Positions 11,870 through 22,264 of a DNA stretch of 64,000 nt are shown here, piece after piece. Position 1 is the first letter of the stretch. The number at the start of each line of letters is the position of its first letter. The DNA is from Paulownia fortunei (taxonomy: Eukaryota; Streptophyta; Magnoliopsida; Lamiales; Paulowniaceae), in assembly GCA_019321725.1 (NCBI GenBank), contig CM033110.1:8487278-8551277 (forward strand), written 5' to 3'. The translations under genes and the position numbers were made by a program. Under the pieces are notes generated by a model that saw nothing but the letters and a program-made list of their open reading frames with translations, had not been told where the DNA came from and did no database searches.

Positions 11870-12010
11870 TAAGGTGCCCGCACTCATGACACAAGTAGCT
11901 TACGCACTCTTAAGACCTGAGAAGTCTATATGCACTCAAGATATGAAGAGCTTATGCTCATAACATGAGGAGCTCACACTTGCAACCTGAGGCGTTCATG
12001 TATGCCTACC
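11870..12010. repeat. Short-period degenerate array (GAGCTYAYGCACTC type)
   Basis: About six units of 22-27 bases each begin GAGCTT/GAGCTC/GTAGCTT, carry a CACTC-like core and end in ACCTGAG/ACATGAG-like words. A similar array with a related unit lies at 51150-51300. Confidence 0.6.
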
Positions 12011-12905
12011 AGGTGACGTGATACCACATTGAAAGTGGACTCTCAACCAATAAGATATTCCATCCCTTAAAGTTAAGCTCATGACCTAAGTGACCTACTC
12101 CCTACTAATTTCCACCATGAGTAGAAAATCTAAAAAATAAATCAGAAAAACCCGATCACACTATGAAGATGAAGACTCAACCTAAAAATGCTATGATGAG
12201 GCTACATTTCGAGCTAAATAGCCCCTGAGGTTAGACGCGAGGAGAGGCGTTTCACCCCCTCAAGACTTTAAGCAAGACACGTCGAGAATTCTTGAATATC
12301 CCATTAAGAAAAAATTCACACTCGCTGGCTAAGTCTATGAACAATCGCCATAAGCGCATGAGAAAAATAATTTGAAGTCCCTTAATGCATGTAATGAGCA
12401 CATTAGGGAGAAATTTTCTTAAGTTTCTTTTTGAACCCGAAGGAAGCAGAACCCACATTGATCTTGGGGTAACCAGGTGTTTGTGAAATATAGGAACAAA
12501 CAATGACACTATTTTAACAATACTTGAAGAAAATAGGGTTGAAATAATGTCGAGCATATGTGATCTAGCCCCAGGTTGAGCCTTGACCTCGACCCAAGGT
12601 CAAGCCTCGACCATCCCAGCTCGAGCCTTGCACTGGACCTGGAGCCTAGGAGATCTACCCTAGGTCGAGATAAACACACAACCTGGAGAGAATCGAACAT
12701 GTTGGTCAAGCGAAAGTCTTGACATTAACTTGAATGCGGCTATTAGGCGTGCTATGGACTCGACCTGGCAAGACCTTCCATGGCCTCAACCTGAAATAGC
12801 CCATCTCGCTCACTGCTAGTCCGGACGTACACAAAAAAATGTAGCCTAAACTTTATTACTATTTTAGACTTTGATCTGGAGTGAGAGGTCCTTTACTCAA
12901 AGTTC

Positions 12906-13005
12906 NNNNNNNNNNNNNNNNNNNNNNNNNNNNNNNNNNNNNNNNNNNNNNNNNNNNNNNNNNNNNNNNNNNNNNNNNNNNNNNNNNNNNNNNNNNNNNN
13001 NNNNN
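12906..13005. other. Assembly gap (100 N)
   Basis: There are exactly 100 consecutive N, the usual placeholder for a gap of unknown size. Translations across it are meaningless. Confidence 0.99.
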
Positions 13006-13034
13006 TGCAAACTCTTACATAAGGGCAGCCTCCC

Positions 13035-13050
13035 AAGCATCGCGATGCTT
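13035..13050. repeat. 16-bp perfect palindrome beside assembly gap
   Basis: AAGCATCGCGATGCTT equals its own reverse complement. It lies 30 bases from the gap, where a hairpin or repeat may have hampered assembly. Confidence 0.7.
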
Positions 13051-13927
13051 AGGCGCTGAACTTGACGCCACATTGCTATACTCTTTTGAGCTAACAATGT
13101 CAATCACGTCTGATAATGCTATCCTCTTGTGAGCTAACAATGTCAAGCAGCAAGTTATGCAGTCTTGAATGGCTGAAAATACTATCCAATTCCTCATACA
13201 ATGGCTCTCCCCAAACCCTAAAGAGGCGCTGCATAAGAGTTTTCTACAGGAAGTAAATATGAGTTTAGGACTTAGAGAAAGACATCATATAGAAATTGTA
13301 AGATTAACAATGGAATAAGTAGGACCGTAGACACAGGCTCACTTCCTAACGATGAAAACATGTCCAACATATATACATGACGTACATGTAAGTAGAGTGG
13401 CACATCCTGACCTACTAATCCTAAACATATCATTATGTTATAATGACCATGGGCAAAAGAATGCAGTCAACCAACAAGAGCAAGTAAGTTATTATTAAAG
13501 CAAAGAATTTTGGGCTTCACATAAACCAACATAGCAAACAAAGTCTCGTATTCCAATGGGGGAATAACTTATTTCCGCACTCAAGGTGGGAAAATCCCAA
13601 GCATGACCACTATCTATAAGTTAATGCCACTACAACATATCGTAAACGTACAATATGAAAATAGACACCAACCATTAAAACGGTCCGCTAACATCTTGAA
13701 AATTCATTCATTACATACCAATAGGGAAAGGGCTACAACATTAACACAAGTGTAGTAGATGTGCATACAAACCTAAAATTCCCTGAATATTTTAACCAAT
13801 ATGATAAGTAGTACAATAAAAGCCATAAACACCAAACAACCACATCCATAATATAGGCACAAGAAATAAGCAGGATGTGCAATGAGGGGGAAGGGGATGG
13901 TGTGTAGGACGTAGCTTTTGTGCTTGC
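13051..13927. other. Non-coding stretch before Athila-like LTR
   Basis: I see no gene, domain or repeat structure here beyond two copies of gtgagctaacaatgtcaa / tgagctaacaatgtcaa near 13088 and 13129. Confidence 0.4.
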
Positions 13928-14953
13928 TGATAAGTTGATTTTATACCAACAATTCATATATCCTTTGATTAATATTTGGTTTATTTTCAAGTATTTTTGC
14001 TACTTTTTATGCATTTAGTTTGAAATCTTGTAGGTTATGACAAAATGGAAAGAAACCAAAAACTTGGTTGAAATATTAAAGAATCTGTATTGTGTTGCTA
14101 CTGATGGCAGTGTTTGTATTTCAATCATAAGTCTTCGCTCCAGTATCATATTGATGTAATTATTGATCTATTGAAAAATAAGAAATAGATATACAACTTT
14201 TATGTTTACCACAAAATCCAGTTCCTACGATTTCAATGAGAAACATCAAGATCAAAAGTCAACATTAGACTGAAAATTTCTTGTATGACATATGTCAGTA
14301 TTTTAGGCATAACTCTCTCCACAGATGTCCTATTGAGATGATTCATGATGATATAAAAATATAAGAGATAGGAATACAAATTGTATGAAGACACCAAAAG
14401 GTGGTTTGACTTAGAAAGTGGTGAAAGCATGGTTTAAAGAGGCTATGTATGCTGGAAAAATAGGTTTTGGGCAGAAAGTTCAGTGCCTAGTTATGCCTAG
14501 CTGTCCAGTCAGCGTTTACGCATTGCCACATGAATAAAAGAGGAAAAATGGGTTTTTAGCCCTCCTTAAAGCATCTCCCATATGATTTTAAGGACCCCAA
14601 AGAGCCTCCAAAGGTATTCTTGGATGTGAGAAGTTGTTTTTGACAGAAGGAGTGCTACTGAACAGAAGAAGTAGATTCTTGAAGACAAGGAAGCCATTCT
14701 TGGAGATAAGGAGAGTTTCAACCATTTCTCTCACTTCACAAATTGGTGAACAATTTTCATGTTCCTTCTTATATATTTCTTGATGTTATATTCATGCATG
14801 ATAAACTAAACTTTTCTTTCTAGAGGATGATGTAACCTTATTTGATCATATTTTTGAATTCCAAACAATATTAGTTCAAGTTATGCATCTTGTTTGTGTT
14901 ATCTTGCTTAGTATTACATCTTGATTATTTGACCATTGATTGAAAGTATTTGA
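13928..14953 (+). repeat. Athila-like 5' LTR, proximal part
   Basis: It aligns base for base, with scattered differences, to 32226-33260. It ends at the insertion point ...gtatttga, where the chromodomain element entered. The remaining LTR sequence continues at 24564. Confidence 0.85.
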
Positions 14954-17319
14954 TGTATAATACCCTATTCTCTCCTACATAACCAATAATAAGCATATTG
15001 CATGAATATGCATCTAATCAATGTGCATTATCGAATTATGGCATACAAATAGCATGATTACACGAACATGAATAATTGTTATTATATTATCCAGTTATGC
15101 TTTAACATGCATTAGTACATGAAATATGAGATCAAACTTTTGTTTCTTGATTTAACATATTCCTTAAGTACCTTTTTACGTAAAAAGCTCGGTATCTCAA
15201 TTAATGAAGATTAATGTGTTGAATGGATATAAAATAAATTATTCATATTGCTCCATACTTGTTACATTATAAAGTGATTATTTTCCTAAATATTTGCTTT
15301 AAATATGTTACATTTGGCTAAGAACTAAAAGTATGCAAAATAGTGTAATTTGATTGATTGGTTGACTAGCTTGCATGAAATCATTCTAAGCTACATTGCA
15401 CTTGATTATAATACCAAAGTATAAATTTTTGTCATCTCCCTATCCCATAAATGTGGCTTTTAGCATGAGAAGACACCAAACATGATGCAACTAATCATCA
15501 CCCTCCACTTACCTCTCTTTGAAATGTCAAATAAGTCATTTTTAGCCATGTTTTCTTGTGGAAGCTCCTCAAAAATGACCAGCCTTCTTCTTCAAAGTTT
15601 ATCCCAAATTTCTACACTCTCTTACTCACAAAAAAATTAAATTCAATCCATAGGAATCCATAGAACACAAACTAGAACAAATTTTCACCATTTTAAGCTT
15701 GAAAACCGTTGATTTTGGAGTTTAATTCCAATCTAATCAAGGTATATTCTTTTTCAATGTTTCTTATGATGAATTTATGGTATCTTGGATGGTTACATAT
15801 TTTAGTATCTTTTTGTATGATTAAAAATTTAAGTGGGTTAGACTTGAAGGCAAAACCAAACTAGTTAAGCTAGTTTATAACAAAATTGATAGTCTTGTGA
15901 AATATGCTTAATTTACGTATTTCTATTAATATTTTAATGCTTATATTGTGTTTGGAAGTTCCTATGAATGATTGAAAATAATAGCAATTAGTTTACTTAA
16001 TTGAAGGTTACAATGAATTTAAGTTAGAACCGAGTTTACGTGATGTAATTTGAATTGTTTGCATGTTTTAGGGGCTGCCCTAATAAATTATGTTTGAATT
16101 ATTAGTTATTTAATAGATGCCCTAATGTTTAATGTCTTGAATTAGTAGTAAAATATGGAGTATGCATTGTTTTTAAGGTTATGTAATTGATATGTAATTG
16201 TTTACAAAAGATTGAAAATTGTAAGTGATTTTAACTAGAATAGACTATATGATTTATAAAAAGGATATTAAATAGTACATGATTTGATTATATTAGGTCT
16301 TTAACACATCCTATCTTCCAAAGAGATTGATCTTTTCACTTAGCACAAAGTGGACTCGAGGTAAGTTGAAACTGTCATTTGCTGTATCACAAGAATCATA
16401 TAATGTTGTTCATATTTTAATGTGATTGTCATTATTTGTCAAATGATGTAATGTTTGATGCATTTATGGTTCATGAAGCATGATACTATTAAGAATATAA
16501 TGAGATTTTTGAAAAGAAAGTATGGTACTTAATTGATGGTCGGGTAGACAAGGGACGCGGGAGGGACCGGCGGACCCAACAAATGGTGGCAAACACTTGA
16601 AGTTGAAAAACTGGTATAGGAAAGCCAAAGTGAATGAGATAGAATACGGCTAATACTTGAGGTTGAAGTTGAAAAACTGGTATAGGAAAGCCAAAGTGAA
16701 TGAGATAGAATACGGCTAATACTTGAGGTTGAAAAACCAAGTATGAAAACCCCGTATTATTTCTCTTATTGGCCAATCATTATGAACAGGTTTCGAAAAC
16801 TACGGTCTATCACTATTAGTTAGGTACCACACTTCAAGGGTCCTAAAAAATGATTTATGAATGAAAGTTATTAAATTGTATGTATTTAATCATTTATGTG
16901 ATTTGCATGTACGTTATTTGTTATTATATTAGTTTCACCTTACTGGGCTTTTAGCTCATTAGATTCATATGATGCAGGTGGAAATGTATAGGTTTAGAGG
17001 TTGACTGAGTCTCTAGAGTGGCCAGAGAGAGATTTGTTCATATGTCATGCTTCGTGGTGCTTTGTAGTCTATTTTGAAAACTTTGTTTTGTTTTTAAATA
17101 AGTCGCTCTGTTATAGTTTTGTAAATAGATGTATTCAGTTTTGATTTATGTATATGGTGTGTTTAGAATAAAATTAGACAACAAATGAATTCAAGTTCTT
17201 TTCTCTTATAGCAAGAAGGGAAACTTTTATTAAAACCATAACTCTAGTATTGATGAAAAGTTAACACTTCTTGACTTAATTGTATTAGCTTGTTTAGGTT
17301 CTGCAGTTAGGTTAAGGGG
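14954..17319 (+). repeat. Chromovirus 5' LTR (main part)
   Basis: It begins TGTATAATACCC; the 3' copy begins TGTAATGTCC. It ends at the insertion point of the solo LTR, its last seven bases TGTTACA lying at 20209-20215. It carries a 66-bp tandem duplication at 16602-16733 that the 3' LTR lacks. Confidence 0.85.
16602..16733 (+). repeat. 66-bp tandem duplication within 5' LTR
   Basis: Two nearly identical 66-base units start gttgaaaaactgg at 16602 and 16668. The 3' LTR has only one unit, near 23910-23975, so the duplication is specific to this LTR copy. Confidence 0.8.
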
Positions 17320-20203
17320 TGTGATACCCGAGCCTCTTACTACTCAGATGGCCAAATATGATTCATGCATTACATGTTAATTTTATATGCTATTTGCATT
17401 TCTATTGACATTGCATAATTTATTTCATTTTATACGACATTCTTGAATATTAAACTTAATTCTGAAGCTCTTGCACGGTATTAGTTATTGAATTTCTTAA
17501 TCTAAGTAGTTGATTTTATATTGAAATAAGAATAAAATGAGGTGGATCAATATTAGATATAGATGGGATATATAGGTTATAATTTTGGAAGTGCTAAAAG
17601 TGTTACTAGTAACCTTATACGGTTTAATTTGATTTGATCAAGTTATTTCAAAAGTATATATTTGTAAATTAGCATACTTGGGATATTGGACATGATATAA
17701 TATGATTTAAGTGTCATATTACAAGGCCCTTATGTGCATATGATTTTAGAAATGCAAACTAGATAATTCTTTAAGAATCGGATACGAATCGGTTGGAGAT
17801 CGAATGAACGGACATAGGAATTACCTATGGGAATGAATGGTGATTAAGATAGGTTGCAAACAAATAAAAATAGGTGAGACACACAAGATTAGGGCTGCAA
17901 GATAAGGGACAAAATCAGATTTTTCCATTTACTTGCCACCTCATGCTTTCTTATTAAGCTTAAGCTAACATCTCAAGCTAACACCTCAAACCCTTCACCC
18001 TTAAGCAACGACCAGACCCTCATTTCAGCCATTTTCATCTTCCAAACACACACCTTAAGGTCTCCAAGTGATCCAAATTGATTTCCAAGTTGAAATAAAA
18101 GCAAGAAAAGCAAAGGAGAAGTGATTACCATCAAGTTAACCTCAAAATCTGCATAGGTAACACTTCTCTACGGTTTTGCCTTTGGTTTTTAGATTATTAT
18201 GAATGGTTTTATTGTTTATTAAGCTTTAAATATCTCTTATAAAAGTTTTATGAAGTTTTTAGTTGGACTTTGGTGCACAAAGAAAGGGTTTTTGATGACA
18301 AACACTTAATAGGAAATACTTGTGGCAGAAACTGTCATCTTACTGTTTTCTTGTGTTTTAGGCTTCAAAAGTGTATGGTATGTTGAATAAAACCTATAAT
18401 TATTACCATTTACATGACCATATATGAGTTAAGAGTATTGGAATGAAGTTTTATCAGTTGGAAATTGAAATAGAGAATGATATTGGAGGAACACTCAAAC
18501 TGCCAAAATAGCAAAAATCTATTTTGGTGTGCTGTGAAGGAAACTGAATTAAGGGAGCTAAATCCATTATTTTTGGTAATAATATGACCTTTTTGTCTCC
18601 TTATATATGTTATATAAGTATGGTGAAAATGTTGGAGTGATTGAATATACTTAATGATGCTAAAACCATTAATGTCATGAAGTGTGCAAAACTGTCACGG
18701 TAGGAAACAATCTGTTTCAGTATGTCGTGAAGAGAGCTGAACTTGGAAAGATATATCCATGATTTTTAGCAATTATATGATATGGTTACATTTATATACA
18801 TGTTATCTAAGTGTGGTAAAAATTTGGGAGTGATTGGATATGTTTAGGGATGTTAAAAGTATCATGCAACTAAACTTGACAGCAAGAAAATATGAGAATG
18901 TGAATCTGCCACATTTGATCACTTAGCATGTTTCAACCTAGACATGTTGCTATTGAGTGTTAACAATTAGGTACATGCTATTAGAGTTATAATACTTCAA
19001 TTACATGATGTTTTCATGTATTTAAGATGAGAAATTGAGGTATTTGAGGGGCTATATTGGGTTCTAGTTTGTGAAAGCTTGATTGTTAGCTTATAGCTTG
19101 GTGTTTAAGGTCTAGTATGAGATTTTGTGCTTTCAACTTGCCAAATTAGGAATGGTGTTTGATGTTGGGTAATATTACAGGCTATTTTACATCTAAGGTT
19201 GGAGAGGAATACTAAACAAATTTAGACTAAGCCACCAACCAAGTGAAAGGTAAGTAAAGATTCATTTGCAACCACAATGCATAGACGTAGTAGATGTGTG
19301 AATTATATATGATATCATAAATCATATGTGCATAGTAGAGGGCTCTCCATTGAGCATACATACATGGGCATTGTCATTAGCACGTGCATGCATCATATAC
19401 GAGCATTGTGATAAATCTTGCATTGCACGGCATGATTCAGAGAAAGGAAAATGTTTTGCTGACCACTACTAGTGCATCGAAGCATGCATGGATTTGCATG
19501 GTCTTATGCATGGATTTGCAGGTTCGCGTGCATGGATTTGCATGCGTATGAGTATGTATGGATTTGCATGCTTATATGATTATTGGCCATTGGATTATGG
19601 CGGTGTACAGAGATCTTTTCCGGTGCATGGGATAGTAGCATTGGTCAGGGGCCCAAGAAAGAAATGATTTTGAGAGAAATATTTTGATGCATAAAATTTG
19701 CATTGTGAGCATAGCATTTTGAGTTGCATGACTTGATATTGTGGATTATTCTTTGACATGCATAATCTTTACTTGCTGAGCGTTAGCTCATATAGTTTAT
19801 GCATTGTAGGTGAGTACGACGATGCTTGAAGCATCTTTGGCTGGTTGGTCGGCTGTTGGAGCTCCTGCAGGTGTTTGAGGGAGTATGTACATGAATGACG
19901 ACCTGTTGGGCTATTTTGTTGGCTTGTTATATTTTGAGTCTGGTGTATTATGTTTTTAGATTGATACTATATTTCTCTTTTAAAACTTTACTGTAAATAA
20001 GTATGTAAATATTGTGGTCGTTATGGGTGTTGTGTTTTTATATAAATACTGATCCTTCTATTTTAAACAGGGTTGTGTATGTAAGAAGTGATTTAGCTTT
20101 TCTTAAAGTGTTACAAAAGAAATAAATATTTCATGCATGCACACATGTTCTATCATGTCAAATTATACAATATATAGGGTTGTGTAGGAATGGGGATGTT
20201 ACA
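17320..20203 (+). mobile_element. Solo LTR of a Ty3/gypsy element
   Basis: It starts TGTGATACCCGAG and ends GGGGATGTTACA, with perfect 5-bp target copies agggg at 17315-17319 and 20204-20208. It sits inside the last bases of the chromovirus 5' LTR. No internal region is present, so it is a recombination-derived solo LTR. It matches the LTR at 59934-62955 through most of its length. Internal sub-repeats of ATGGATTTGCA lie at 19483-19570. Confidence 0.9.
19483..19570 (+). repeat. ATGGATTTGCA sub-repeats in solo LTR
   Basis: Four copies of RTGGATTTGCA(TG), each followed by a short variable spacer, occur in 88 bases. The equivalent array in the related LTR is at 62139-62229. Confidence 0.7.
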
Positions 20204-20220
20204 AGGGGTGTTACAGTTTA

Positions 20221-20232
20221 TGGTATCAGAGC
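20221..20232 (+). promoter_or_regulatory. Primer binding site, initiator-Met tRNA
   Basis: TGGTATCAGAGC is complementary to the 3' end of plant initiator tRNA-Met and lies five bases after the LTR end TGTTACA (20215). This is where reverse transcription would be primed. Confidence 0.9.
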
Positions 20233-20382
20233 GGAGGTTTAGTCATTCCTGAAGATAGAAGAAGGCATATGAACACATCCTGGCTGGGAAACTCAATCAA
20301 CTACTTGTTTATTTGCCTTTATGTTTATTTGATTATATTTCATTTCATGTTATTATCATGATTATGCATTTATTATTGACTA

Positions 20383-20949
20383 ATGAATAGAATGAGATTA
20401 GGCAATGCATATCAGGTCATGGCACCAAAAAAGAAGACAATGGATGATCATAAGGGTAATCATAGTGTGGTGAACAATTTGACTGATCTCATTCAACAAC
20501 ATACTAGAATGCATGGTGAACAGATACAACAATTGCTAGATATGCAACAAAGAAGCCAGGAACAGAATCAACGACTTTCTCCACCACAAGCTCGACATGA
20601 TACTTCACAAGCTGTGTATGAGAAATTTAGAAAGATGGAACCTGTTGATTTTAATAGTGGGTCTGATCCTATTGTTGTAGAGGAATGGGTGAAATCTTTA
20701 GACACTATCTTTGACTACATGCGAATTAATAATGCTGAGAAGGTACTCTGTGTAATTTTCTTATTGAAGAAGGATGCTAGAACCTGGTGGAAAAGAGCTA
20801 AACTTACAGTGAATATGGAAGAGTTGACTTGGGAGAGGTTTAAAACAATCTTTTATGATAAGTATTTCACTAGGGATGCTAGGTCCCTCAAAGTAAAAGA
20901 ATTCTTGGAATTAAAACAAGGAGGGATGTCTGTATATGATTATGTGTGA
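20383..20949 (+). pseudogene. Chromovirus gag fragment
   Basis: Gag forms the cytoplasmic particle of the retroelement. The frame begins [18 protein letters not shown]; the MAPKKK methionine is an alternative start and fits gag proteins of this group better. The conserved core [15 protein letters not shown], then [10 protein letters not shown] and [14 protein letters not shown], is at about residues 98-168. A TGA stops the frame at 20947-20949, but gag-like sequence (KFEEGFKYVPYIA) continues to about 21020. There the element jumps directly to integrase, so the zinc knuckle, protease and polymerase are missing. Confidence 0.85.
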
Positions 20950-21020
20950 AAATTTGAAGAGGGTTTCAAGTATGTGCCATATATCGCCTGAGACAACAAT
21001 GAGAAGATGGATCATTTCCT

Positions 21021-21648
21021 GAGGACTTACAACAACATTATTGGTGGCCTAAAATGAAGATAGATATAGCAAAATTTGTGGCTGAATGTCCAACTTGTCA
21101 ACAAGTTAAGATTGAACATTAAAGACCATCAGGGTTGTTGAAGCCTTTTGTTGATTCCAGAGTGGAAATGGGAGCACATTACAATGGATTTTATGCTTGG
21201 ATTACCTAGAACACAAAAGGGGTATAATTCCATATTGGTGATTGTTGATAGATTAACTAAATCAGCCCATTTTCTTTTAGTGAAATCTACATACAATATG
21301 GACTAGTATGCTCAACAATATATTAAAGAGAGAGTCAGGTTACATGGAGTGCCAGTTTCAATAGTATCTGACAGAGATCCTAAGTTTACATCTACATTTT
21401 GGAAGAACTTACATAGTGTCATGGGAACAAAACTTGCATTTAGTATAACATTTCATCTACAACGTGATGGGCAATCAGAGAGGGTTATTCAGATATTAGA
21501 GGATATGTTAAGAACTTATGTGCTAGATTTTCAAGGGAGGTGGGATGCGAAGCTTCCATTAGTGGAGTTTACTTATAATAATAGCTACCAATCAACAATT
21601 GGAATGGCGCCTTATGAAGCATTGTATTGAAGGAAATGTAGATCTACA
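21021..21648 (+). pseudogene. Chromovirus integrase fragment
   Basis: Integrase inserts the cDNA into the host genome. The segment starts within the zinc-binding part (HYWWPKM then AECPTCQQVK). It continues with the catalytic core, where the three acidic residues are still visible: D in TMDFMLGLP, D in VSDRDPKF and E in GQSERVIQ. The frame is broken by TAA and TAG codons near 21121 and 21303 and by a TGA after YEALY at 21628-21630. Its upstream edge is a deletion junction with gag. Confidence 0.85.
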
Positions 21649-21717
21649 ATTAACTGGAATGAAGTTGGAGAACGAAGCCTACTTGGTTCGAAAATAGTTC
21701 AACATATTGCTAAGGTA

Positions 21718-22227
21718 GTGGAGAAGATACGAGAGAGAATGAAGATCGCGCAGAGTAGACAGAAAAGTTATGCAAATAACCAGAGAAAAGATCTAGAGTT
21801 TGCCATTGGGGATCATGTGTTCTTAAAAGTAGCTCCCATGACAAGTGTCATGAGATTTGGAAAGAAAGAAAAACTCAGCCCAAGGTATGTCTGCCCATTC
21901 CAGATTCTTGAAAGAGTTTGTGATAACGCTTACAGAGTGGTCTTACCTCCGTCATTATCTAGTGTTCACAATGTTTTCCATGTGTCTATGTTGAGAAAGT
22001 ACATTTCAAACCCCTCTCATGTGTTGAGTTATGAACCATTGGAATTTACTCCTGATTTAGCTTATGAAGAGAAACCAGTACAAATTCTGGATCGGAAGGA
22101 AAAAGAGTTGAAAATAAAAAAGATTCGACTTGTTAAAGTATTGTGGAGGAATCTTTCTATAGAAGAGACCACGTGGGAAAGAGAAGAAGAAATGCAGAGC
22201 AAGTATCCAGAATTATTTGGTACGTGA
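21718..22227 (+). pseudogene. Integrase C-terminus with chromodomain
   Basis: This 169-codon open stretch continues the integrase. It has the GPY/F-like segment (KLSPRYVCPFQILE), then NVFHVSMLRKYI, then a C-terminal chromodomain-like module (EEKPVQILDRKEKEL, LVKVLWRN, ETTWEREEEM). In chromoviruses such modules help target insertion to marked chromatin. The final stop is at 22225-22227. It is separated from the upstream integrase part only by stops, so I treat both as one broken polyprotein. Confidence 0.85.
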
Positions 22228-22249
22228 AATTTCAAGGATGAAATTTTTA

Positions 22250-22264
22250 TAAGGAAAAAAGGAT
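22250..22264 (+). promoter_or_regulatory. Polypurine tract of chromovirus
   Basis: The purine run AAGGAAAAAAGGA lies directly before the 3' LTR start TGTAATG at 22265, the position where plus-strand DNA synthesis starts. Confidence 0.7.

Larger units (their letters stand above)
8221..12905. other. Unclassified repeat-derived non-coding region
   Basis: No open frame longer than about 100 codons occurs and no protein domain is recognisable on either strand. The sequence is less AT-rich than its neighbours and contains two short-period arrays (9270-9910 and 11870-12010). A polypurine run, AAAGGGGGGA, lies near 10815, and a TATA-like CTATATAAACCC near 11609. These suggest a decayed LTR element, possibly related to the Tat-type material at 50380-51300. 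I cannot define its LTRs. Confidence 0.45.

Noticed and set aside
12252..12557. 101-codon minus-strand frame as a gene
   Set aside because: No recognisable domain, low-complexity Leu/Ile/Phe content, and it lies in a repeat-derived region.
12871..13132. Open frames spanning 12906-13005
   Set aside because: They are created by the run of N; nothing on either side supports a protein.
16489..16776. 95-codon minus-strand frame with an internal repeat (QVLAVFYLIHFGFPIPVFQL)
   Set aside because: The repeat is the 66-bp LTR duplication read on the opposite strand; the 3' LTR has a shorter version at 23797-24018.
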